A stretch of DNA of 59,473 bases, taken from Agaricus subrufescens. Its lineage: Eukaryota > Basidiomycota > Agaricomycetes > Agaricales > Agaricaceae. Location: assembly GCA_029945375.1 (NCBI GenBank), contig JAQOTE010000035.1, forward strand, positions 27,501 through 86,973, in the 5' to 3' direction. Under the pieces are notes generated by a model that saw only the letters and a list, made by a program, of their open reading frames with translations, made no database searches and had not been told where the DNA came from. Position numbers and translations under genes: made by a program. Below are positions 24,006 through 32,398 of the stretch, one piece after another (position 1 is the first letter of the stretch; each line of letters begins with the position of its first letter).

Positions 24006-25613
24006 CAGTGACGGACAAAAGGGTTGCAATGTTTGGCACCCCTTCAAAGATACTGCCATAGCGTGTGAACAATTAACTATGGAGTCACGTGAGTGGTACC
24101 CTCTGATAGCCCTGCTTCTGTGCTTTCCCACAATATGCATATCATTATGTAATACTCAATATTGATGGAGTTATAGGCAGTTTCTTGACAAAAGTCCATT
24201 GCAACCCTTTTGTCCGTCTCAGTCACAAAGTACAAATCTCTACTATTCAGTACTTTGTATACCATCCCTTGGCCTGAATCACTGCTTCCACTCTCCTAGG
24301 CATACTTTATATCAGATTCTGACACACCTCTGGTTCTATCTTGTTCCACTCTATATCCACCCTCTCCCAAAGTTCCTTTATTCCCCTTGGTGCTTCTTCA
24401 TACTCCTCAAGCCTGAGTTTGAGATAATTCCACAGGTGTTCAATGGGGTTAAGATCAGGAGACTGTGCAGGCCATGGTAAAACATCAATTCCCTTGTCTT
24501 TGAACCAGTTTTGAGCTTTTTTGGACCTGTGTTTGGGGTCATTATCCTGCTGAAAGGTGAAATCCTCCCTCTCTTTCCCATAATGCTCCAGGCTAGCCTC
24601 CAGGTTCTCCTCCAAAATCTCAACATACAGTTCACCATCCATCTTACCTTCAATCTGGCATGCATAGCCACATTCTTCCCAGAACATACAACCCCACATT
24701 ATCAAAGATCCTCCTCCAAACTTCAGAGTCCCAGACACCAGCCTATCATTCAAGCTCTCCCCCTGTTTTTTCCATACCCACTTCCTCCCATCTGAGCCTA
24801 GATGATTGATCTTAGTCTCATCAGACCATACAATAGTCCTCCAGTCATGCACAGTCCAGTTTCTATGCTCTATAGCCCACTCCAATCTGTCCCTCTTATG
24901 CTTAGCAGTAAGAAGAGGACATTTAACCTTAACTACAGCCTTCATGCCAGTGTGGGAAAAATATCTGCAAAATTCTTTGAAGATACTGAGTGGGGAAGTG
25001 TGTGGGTAAGCATTCTTTTGACTTGGGAGGCATTGTCAGCTTTCTGGGAGGTGATTAAGCAAATGACATAGTGGGTATCTGAAGGAGAAAGTAGCTTGGG
25101 ACAGCCACCAATGGGCTTGGAAAGCTCAGGTCAGTGCTTAGACCTGACTCTGGATATAGTAGAGAGGTGTAGACCAGTTTTAGCAGAGATGTGATGAGCA
25201 GATGCTCCAGAGTCAAGCAAATGGAGGATGTGAGAGAGCTGACTGGTTGTGAGGGGCTTCATGGCTAAGGAGTGAGTCAATGATGGCTGTTATATATATA
25301 GGAGATGTGGCTGTGCTGATTTTCATGTTTGTTGATTGTGGCTGTGCTGAATTTCCCTGTCAATCAACAAAGTCAGGTGACTTTGTTCAACCTTGACTGA
25401 GATGGACAAAAGGGTTGCAATGGACTTTTGTCAGGAAAGTGCCTATAACTCCATCAATCTTGAGTATTACATAATGATATGCATATTGTGGGAAAGCACA
25501 GAGGCAGGGCTATCAGACAGTACCACTCACGTGACTCCATAGCTAATTGTTCCCACGCTATAGCGGTATCTTTGAAGGGGTGCCAAACATTGCAACCCTT
25601 TTGTCCATCACTG
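24006..25613 (-). mobile_element. Tc1-type element, copy A (defective, 1608 bp)
   Basis: The ends are CAGTGACGGACAAAAGGGTT and the inverse of CAGTGATGGACAAAAGGGTT, bounded by TA at 24004-24005 and 25614-25615. The long TIRs of about 220 bp match those of copy B at 25928-27534, which lies in the opposite orientation about 310 bp away. The transposase inside is broken. Confidence 0.92.
24307..25262 (-). pseudogene. Tc1 transposase, frameshifted copy
   Basis: The C-terminal 212 codons (24945-24307) are open and keep IVWSDETKIN, FQQDNDPKH and SPDLNPIEHLW, the DD34E triad. The N-terminal part, with the helix-turn-helix region, is cut off by a one-base deletion near 24960-24990 relative to copy B and by a TGA at 25133-25131 where copy B has AGA (Arg). 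Further differences in the same stretch are CpG transitions: copy B CCGTCC versus TGT here, CGC versus CAC, and CGC versus TGC. The copy cannot make full-length transposase. Confidence 0.9.
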
Positions 25614-25615
25614 TA

Positions 25616-25925
25616 TGTGCTGATGGTGTGTAGAATATTTGTTGTCCCTTCTGAATCATTGAAGTCTGACCTCCTCATAGCACCATTGCCCAGGGAGAAT
25701 AAATGAAAATTCCTTTTCTGTCATTCCTTCAAACTTAATTATGCCCTTGCATGTCTTTTTGTGGTGGCACTCTACTGGTACATTTGCACCTAGTAGTAAC
25801 AACCTTGCAAATACAACCTTGCTGTTCTAGTGTGTATAGACCATTTTTAAGATTAGTCACATAGGCTCAGACTATTTTGCCTTTGGCTTGATTGTCTCTT
25901 GGTTTTCCATATGGGGTATGCCACT
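25616..25925. other. spacer between inverted Tc1 copies
   Basis: About 310 bp with no ORF or repeat that I recognise. It is flanked on both sides by the TA target sites of the two Tc1 elements. Confidence 0.4.
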
Positions 25926-25927
25926 TA

Positions 25928-27534
25928 CAGTGACGGACAAAAGGGTTGCAATGTTTGGCACCCCTTCAAAGATACCGCTATAGCGTGGGAACTATTAACT
26001 ATGGAATCACGTGAGTGGTACCGTCTGATAGCACTGCTTCTGTGCTTTCCCACAATATGCATATCATTATGTAATACTCAATATTGATGGAGTTATAGGC
26101 AGTTTCTTGACAAAAGTCTTGCAACCCTTTTGTCCGTCTCAGTCAAGGTTGAACAAAGTCACCTGACTTTGTTGATTGACAGGGAAATTCAGCACAGCCA
26201 CAATCAACAAACATGAAAATTAGCACAGCCACCTCTCCTATATATATAACAGCCATCATTGACTCACTCCTTAGCCATGAAGCCCCTCACAACCAGTCAG
26301 CTCTCTCACATCCTCCATTTGCTTGACTCTGGAGCATCTGCTCATCACATCTCTGCTACAACTGGTCTACACCTCTCTACTATATCCAGAGTCAGGTCTA
26401 AGCACAGACCTGAGCTTGCCAAGCCCACTGGTGGCCGTCCCAAGCTACTTTCTCCTTCAGATACCCGCTATGTCATCCGCTTAATCACCTCCCAGAAAGC
26501 TGACAATGCCTCCCAAGTCAAAAGAATGCTTACCCATACACTCCCCCACTCACTATCTTCAAAGACTATTCACAGAAATATTTCCCACACTGGCATGAAG
26601 GCTGTAGTTAAGGTTAAACATCCTCTTCTTACTGCTAAGCATAAGAGGGACAGATTGGAGTGGGCTATAGAGCATAGAAACTGGACTGTGCATGACTGGA
26701 AGAGTATTGTATGGTCTGATGAGACTAAGATCAATTGTCTAGGCTCAGATGGGAGGAAGTGGGTATGGAAAAAACAGGGGGAGAGCTTGAATGATAGGCT
26801 GGTGTCTGGGACTCTGAAGTTTGGAGGAGGATCTTTGATGATGTGGGGTTGTATGTTCTGGGAAGGATGTGGCTATGCATGCCAGATTGAAGGTAAGATG
26901 GATGGTGAACTGTATGTTGAGATTTTGGAGGAGAACCTGGAGGCTAGCCTGGAGTATTATGGGAAAGAGAGGGAGGATTTCACCTTTCAGCAGGATAATG
27001 ACCCCAAACACAGGTCCAAAAAAGCTCAAAACTGGTTCAAAGACAAGGGAATTGATGTTTTACCATGGCCTGCACAGTCTCCTGATCTTAACCCCATTGA
27101 ACACCTGTGGAATTATCTCAAACTCAGGCTTGAGGAGTATGAAGAAGCACCAAGGGGGATAAAGGAACTTTGGGAGAGGGTGGATATAGAGTGGAACAAG
27201 ATAGAACCAGAGGTGTGTCAGAATCTGATAGAAAGTATGCCTAGGAGAGTGGAAGCAGTGATTCAGGCCAAGGGAGGGTATACAAAGTACTGAATAGTAG
27301 AGATTTGTACTTTGTGACTGAGATGGACAAAAGGGTTGCAATGGACTTTTGTCAAGAAACTGCCTATAACTCCATCAATATTGAGTATTACATAATGATA
27401 TGCATATTGTGGGAAAGTACAGAAGTAGGGCTATCAGACGGTACCACTCATGTGACTGCATAGTTAATAGTTCCCACGCTATAGCGGTATCTTTGAAGGG
27501 GTGCCAAACATTGCAACCCTTTTGTCCATCACTG
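25928..27534 (+). mobile_element. Tc1-type element, copy B (potentially autonomous, 1607 bp)
   Basis: The ends read CAGTGACGGACAAAAGGGTT and, inverted, CAGTGATGGACAAAAGGGTT, with TA at 25926-25927 and 27535-27536. Each TIR spans about 220 bp, much longer than in classical Tc1, and contains an internal second copy of the terminal motif in opposite orientation (AACCCTTTTGTCCGTC at about 26124-26139). An intact transposase ORF lies between the TIRs. Confidence 0.93.
26277..27293 (+). CDS. Tc1/mariner transposase (DD34E), intact
   Basis: A 338-residue frame from ATG 26277, which follows the TIR and a TATATATATA-type AT run (26245); an in-frame start six codons earlier is less likely. The N-terminal region, with SQLSHILHLLDSGASAHHIS and STISRVRSKH, has the form of a helix-turn-helix DNA-binding domain, then GGRPKLLSPSDTRYV, the GRPR-like hinge. 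The catalytic core has IVWSDETKIN (first Asp), a Gly-rich box KFGGGSLMMWG, FQQDNDPKH (second Asp) and SPDLNPIEHLW (Glu), with 34 residues between the second Asp and the Glu. It would cut and paste DNA at TA sites. It is the only apparently complete TA-targeting transposase in the window and could act on copy A; action on the more distant long-TIR elements is speculative. Confidence 0.93.
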   Translation: MKPLTTSQLSHILHLLDSGASAHHISATTGLHLSTISRVRSKHRPELAKPTGGRPKLLSPSDTRYVIRLITSQKADNASQVKRMLTHTLPHSLSSKTIHRNISHTGMKAVVKVKHPLLTAKHKRDRLEWAIEHRNWTVHDWKSIVWSDETKINCLGSDGRKWVWKKQGESLNDRLVSGTLKFGGGSLMMWGCMFWEGCGYACQIEGKMDGELYVEILEENLEASLEYYGKEREDFTFQQDNDPKHRSKKAQNWFKDKGIDVLPWPAQSPDLNPIEHLWNYLKLRLEEYEEAPRGIKELWERVDIEWNKIEPEVCQNLIESMPRRVEAVIQAKGGYTKY

Positions 27535-27679
27535 TATACCTGCACAAGTCATGTAAGGCATGACGACTGTCATCAATTGTTCTTCTTCCCGGATCACCAG
27601 CATTGGGAACACATTTCTGAGGGTAAGATGCCAGTGCATGTCATATATCAATCAACATGGTCAATTAAACATTATGAAT

Positions 27680-29990
27680 TATAGATGACTATTGGCAAAA
27701 GACCACGCAACTGTCATGGAAGCACCATATATGAACCATTTACTCGCCCCAGAGATGGTGAGTCTGCTTCATCTGTATTGTCCTGTTTGAAAGTACTCTG
27801 CTGAAAATAAAATAAAATGCTAAGAACAATACAAGTTTCTGATGCACTACTCATTGGTGAGCTAGACTCCACATACCTGTCTGCTGATAACAAGAATCTG
27901 CACTTGTGCAAGGGTGAAAAGCTTGTCATCAGCACTCTCAATGCTGACTACCTCCCATATGTTAACCTTGGAACTCAAGTCATCTCCATGTATATTGATG
28001 GGAGATGGGGGGCAGAGGACTGGGCTCAATGGCCACAATGGCATTTCAATGGTTGAGATCATTTCCCTTATATCCTGCAAAAGCCTGCTAAGAATGTCCT
28101 TGATTCACATCCTCTTCATTGTCTCTGGTACAATATATCCAAGGCCAACTTTCAATTAGGTCCAGGCTCAAAGTCATTTGGCATGTTACTACCCCAAATC
28201 ATGGAGGAGTTGTACAGTATTTGCATGAATCTGATGAAGGAGGTTGAAGATTGTGTTTGCTGTGATGGTTTAGACTATCAAAATCTTCACCAGTGTGTTA
28301 TGAAAATGCACCATTGTGTCTCTACCCTTCATTTTACGCCTCAACCTTTCACTGGCATTCATCTCACAACCATTGCTACTCAGCAATATTGCTTGGAGTT
28401 GTGGGCAATGTTGGATAGGATTGCAATTCACAGGAAAAGCTTGTCTTCTTCTGACTCACAGTTCATCATTTCACCAGGCAGATCCTCTGTTGTTGATAAT
28501 ACTCATCTTGGTTGCATTACTGATTGCATTCCTGTTCTTTGCAAACTGCATGAGAAGAGAATCCCGGTATGGTATGTATGCCCATTGTTGGAAGTATCCC
28601 TCAGCACAATGGTCATGATGCAGTCACCCATTATTTGGCCTGCTCATCATGGGATTGAGACAAAATGTTGGCCCAGTGTGCCTATATTCTATCAAGGGCC
28701 CCTATTGCAGCAAATCCATGTTGGCATTGAGCAATGGAAACCTGGTAATCTTCAACTCAATTTGCTTGGTCAAGGTTCCAAGTCAGAATCAGCAATGTTG
28801 GAGATTCCACATTGGAAATCATACAAAACCTTACATTCTTCTGAGCCATGTGAGTAGTCCTCTTATTTGTCACATCAGGTCAAAATCTGAGTATTATTCA
28901 GATTCAAAAGGAAAGGCTGTTGGACAAATACAGCTGAAAAAACCTAATATATCAGTAAATCTTGATCTATTTAAGGACCTTGACCCACCTTATTTTCTGA
29001 AGCTTATTAATTCTTGGAAGAAGGCACTCACAGAAGTCAATGTCAACATCATGCATGTAATCAACCACCCTGACATCAAGCTCTTTTGAGGATTTGCCTT
29101 CCCACCTCAGAACATATTTTGTGGAGACAATGAGCAGAGGAATCTGGAACACATGCTCAGTTGGTTAGTTGTTTGGTCCTCCTGGATGAGCACCCTTAGT
29201 GACTCCTTGCACTTGGCACCTCTCCCTAATGCCCAGCAATGGTGTACCTATCTCTGTGGTGTTGCTTTAGATCTCAAACTTCTCCAAGTGGATAATTGTC
29301 ACCACACTTTGGAAGCTCCCACTGTTGATGCCTCTCATTCCACTTGTCAAGGTGGCAAGTTGAAGGAAGCAGCCAAAGTAATTTTTGTTCAAGTCCTGCC
29401 AAAACAAGAGGATGTACAGGTGCTCATGTGGAATGATCAGGTTGTCTGGCACTGTATAGGTGGACTCAATTTCTCTACTATTGGCCATCAGTGGCTTATC
29501 TGGGATACTGAAGAACATAACTTTCACGCCGAGCTGACAACCCTCAATCAGCTTATAATGAAATTGATGTGGGATACTGATGAAGAAAGCAAGATTTGAA
29601 CTCAAAAAGTGGGCAAGATGTGGCCTGATGGCAGTTCTGCAAGTCTATTGCTGCCAAGCGAGTCAACCAGAGTTGCTGCTGAGTATTGGCTCAAAAGGTG
29701 TGCATATGTGGAAGCATTTCAAAACATTGTTATGGATTGGCCAGGGCATATACCCCAATTACTGGCTCAGCTGCAATTTTCCTCAACTGTGAATGGACAA
29801 ACCCATTGGGACCAGTCAATGATGGAGAAAGTTGAAGGCCTTGCTGCTAGGCATTACTGTCAGCATTTTTTGATCATTTCAGCAGAGCTCCTTGTCTTCC
29901 ATGAATATTCCCACTTAGTTAGTCAACTGTTTGTAGATATTGCCATCATAATTCGTAATTTGTCACTATGTCACACTGTAACTCAATGAA
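27680..29990 (+). pseudogene. decayed gene of an Agaricomycete-expanded family, unknown function
   Basis: The longest open piece (28183-28857, 224 residues) contains LGCITDCIPVLCKLHEKRIPVWYVCPLLEVS. The pattern of a position-shifted fold followed by IPVWYVRP-like residues is one I associate with large hypothetical families of Agaricomycetes. A later segment, DLFKDLDPPYFLKLINSWKK and, after a TGA at about 29086, GFAFPPQNIF then LSWLVVWSSWM, continues the same protein. Frames shift at least twice. No enzymatic motif is visible and I do not assign a function. The 3' end at about 30060 lies just before the Gypsy insertion, which may have split the locus. Confidence 0.45.
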
Positions 29991-30062
29991 TCTCATGTCT
30001 CTCTTTCTACCATCAACAATGCAAGCAAATTAATTGCCAATTCTCCTTAGATTGCTATGCCA

Positions 30063-30067
30063 GCTAG
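30063..30067. repeat. target site duplication, left (GCTAG)
   Basis: GCTAG directly precedes the left LTR and recurs directly after the right LTR at 38229-38233. The 5 bp duplication is standard for Ty3/Gypsy integration and shows that the two LTRs belong to one insertion. Confidence 0.95.
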
Positions 30068-30711
30068 TGTTAAAACTACGACCGCAGAGTCGGAACTAGG
30101 CGGTTCCAATTTGTGGATAGGCGTTGGCCTCAGCGACGCGAAAGCGCACTGTGCCCTCCAGCAGGTTCCGGATGCCTAGGGAGCGATAGCGGAATAGAAC
30201 GCGAGTTGCGGAACGCTTAGCGGGAAGGTAGGAATTGAGAGGGAATAGAATCTAAGTTGATTTCAGACTGAGGAATAGATACAGGAATGCGGAACTTATA
30301 TACGAAGGTGTACAGGAGTAAGATACGGAAAAGGAATAGTTCCGGATAATAGAAATAGGGATCGGAATAGAGATATGGCAATCGCATCGCAATAAGAATG
30401 AGTACCGATTCGGATACAGTCGCGTTGGCCGTTGGAAAGTTACGGCCCGCGTTGCGGTCGTAGAGCGACCGCGGGAGCGCAACCGTAGTTCCGGAAAGGG
30501 AACTACGGCATAACCGGCCAACCACTACCGGTTCCGGGAAGCGGACTTACCAATTAAAGGAACCCGAAAGGCAACGGTCCCGAGCGGATCCCATCGAAAG
30601 GAAACTTGACAGCGGGATACCTTGGAACATACCGGAAATGGAAATGGAACGTTCTAGATAGAAAAGGAAACGTCGGGAATGATCAGAAAGTTCTGGAAAC
30701 GGGATATAACA
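30068..30711 (-). repeat. 3' LTR of the Gypsy element (644 bp)
   Basis: In sense orientation it begins TGTTATATCCCG and ends GTTTTAACA. It matches 37585-38228. A TATA box (TATATAAG on the minus strand, about 30296-30303) lies near the middle and would mark the U3/R boundary region. Confidence 0.95.
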
Positions 30712-30727
30712 GTATCCTCCCCTTAAG
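30712..30727 (-). promoter_or_regulatory. polypurine tract
   Basis: On the minus strand TTAAGGGGAGGATAC lies immediately before the 3' LTR, the position and composition of the plus-strand primer of an LTR retrotransposon. It fixes the element's sense as the minus strand. Confidence 0.75.
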
Positions 30728-30911
30728 GCCGAGCCTCGAGGCCGCATCAATAAGGGAATGCGCCCGGATAAAAATAGAACTTCGTCGGGAGCGAAAATAG
30801 AAGCTGAGGATCCGAATCTTAAGGGCAGCGTGGCACGGAATGAGGCGACGGAAATTAAAAGCGCGTTGCAATGACAAGCGGTAGATCCGGAATTGGAATG
30901 TGTCGGGACGC

Positions 30912-30918
30912 TTATAAG
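30912..30918 (+). promoter_or_regulatory. TATA-like site for the antisense ORF
   Basis: TTATAAG lies 49 bp before the ATG at 30961 on the plus strand, followed by a pyrimidine-rich leader TTCCCCCCATCCTTCCCGCC. This suggests the antisense ORF has its own promoter. Position-based inference. Confidence 0.4.
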
Positions 30919-30960
30919 AAGGGACTTGGAACGATTCGAGTTCCCCCCATCCTTCCCGCC

Positions 30961-32199
30961 ATGTCTCAATCCACCACCACTACCACCCCCGACTTCAACA
31001 AGATGACCGCCGCCGAGTTCGCCGCATGGGCCGCAAAGCGGGATGCTGAGGCCGCGAAGGAAAAGGGTGCCGAGGAAGTCCCGATGGACGTTGATGCCGA
31101 AGGAGAGGATATCGAGGTCGAGAAATCCGGTTCCGACGAGGGAGGAAAAGGTACCGAGGAAGTGGTGGAAGTCCCGAAAGCGAAGGAGAAGACGAAGGAA
31201 ACGAATCCGGTTGCGAGGACGACGAGAGGGTCGAAGAAAAGCGGAGGGAAGGCGGACGATGCAGAGAAGGCGAGTATCAAGGTCCCTCCGGTGCGCAAAC
31301 TCATTCCAGTCGTCGAGATCGATTCACGAACAGTTCCGCAGCCCGGGGCCCACGTTTATGCCACCAAGTGCAGTTCGTGCGCCCACAGGAGTCTGGTGTG
31401 TTGGACGCATACCGCCGGAACTGCCTGTATGGAATGTTCAAAACAGCGGAAAGGATGCGCGCATTCCTCGCTGGGTCCCGCTGCGAAGAAGCGGAAGGAA
31501 AAGGAGACCGCTGGAAACGCTCCCGTACCCGATAAGCATGTCTACCACCCCTTGACCGGCCAGTTACTGACTAGCGGAACTCTGGAAAACAGTTCCGTCC
31601 CGGTTTCCACTCCCGCCCCCCTCACCACCACCACCCCCCTCAACAAGAAACCACCCGTGGCCCCAAGGCCAACTGTTAAAACGCGGTTATTCCTCTCGGA
31701 ATCGTCGCCATCTCCCGCCCCAAGTCCCGAAAAGGAAATCTCCCGCCGCTCTCCCGCACACCACCGTTCGCTGTCTAGTCCACAACCGAACGTCGAAGTT
31801 CAAAAACATTCCGTGGATGGTGTCGCATCGGAACTGAAGAGGTTGCAGATCGAGACTGCGCGGAGTGCAGATGAAAGCGCAAAGGCTCGGAAAGCGATGG
31901 AGGATGCGAATGAGTTGAAAAGGCAGAGCTTGGAGGCTCGTCGGGAGAATCTGGAGGCCCTGGATCGGAATACGGATGCACAGGAAAGGGCGCGGAGAGC
32001 AGCAGAGGAACAGACGCGCGAGATGAGGAACATGTTGGACGCAATGCGATTGAACACGGATGCGCGTCGGGAGGGTGAAGGTCGTCGGGGTCGGTATGGA
32101 GGAGAGAGGTCGGATCAGCGGATGGATTACGGGGATCGGGCTAGGCAGTCGGGGTCGAGGTATGGAGGAAGTCCCGGTGGATCAGGAGGGTGGATGTGA
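30961..32199 (+). CDS. antisense ORF with Zn(II)2Cys6 cluster, carried by the Gypsy element
   Basis: A 412-residue intact frame on the strand opposite gag-pol. I chose ATG 30961, after a pyrimidine-rich leader, over the open frame starting at 30871. Residues 1-110 are Ala/Glu/Lys-rich and acidic. Cys 137, 140, 147, 156, 159 and 166 fit C-x2-C-x6-C-x8-C-x2-C-x6-C exactly, the fungal Zn(II)2Cys6 binuclear cluster, and PAAKKRKEKE follows as a basic, NLS-like segment. Then come a Pro/Thr/Ser-rich linker, a long charged helix (about 285-375) likely to form a coiled coil, and a Gly/Arg-rich tail. Such clusters bind DNA in fungal transcription factors. Here it could regulate the LTR or host genes, but nothing in the sequence proves this. 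No stop or frameshift interrupts it, which argues for maintenance or youth. Confidence 0.8.
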   Translation: MSQSTTTTTPDFNKMTAAEFAAWAAKRDAEAAKEKGAEEVPMDVDAEGEDIEVEKSGSDEGGKGTEEVVEVPKAKEKTKETNPVARTTRGSKKSGGKADDAEKASIKVPPVRKLIPVVEIDSRTVPQPGAHVYATKCSSCAHRSLVCWTHTAGTACMECSKQRKGCAHSSLGPAAKKRKEKETAGNAPVPDKHVYHPLTGQLLTSGTLENSSVPVSTPAPLTTTTPLNKKPPVAPRPTVKTRLFLSESSPSPAPSPEKEISRRSPAHHRSLSSPQPNVEVQKHSVDGVASELKRLQIETARSADESAKARKAMEDANELKRQSLEARRENLEALDRNTDAQERARRAAEEQTREMRNMLDAMRLNTDARREGEGRRGRYGGERSDQRMDYGDRARQSGSRYGGSPGGSGGWM

Positions 32200-32398
32200 T
32201 CGGTTCCGGCGCCTCCCTTGTATAATGTTTCTTGAACTTGAACATTTTAGGTTACTTGTAGTTGAGGTTGTCTTGGGAATCCGAATTGAATGCGATGGAA
32301 TGAGTTGAAAGAAATCGGAATGATAAGAAAAAATGAAATGATATGAACTTGAGGAAGTCGGAAAGGACTTAAGAGAATCGGAAAGGGATTAGCGGAAA
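32200..32398. other. spacer between antisense ORF and pol stop
   Basis: The two genes are convergent and about 200 bp apart. The spacer is A/G-rich and holds no further ORF. Both transcripts would have to terminate here or overlap. Confidence 0.5.

Noticed and set aside
30966..31304. Minus-strand ORF of 112 residues opposite the Zn2Cys6 ORF
   Set aside because: Ser/Ala/Pro-rich shadow of the real frame in GC-rich DNA; no motif.
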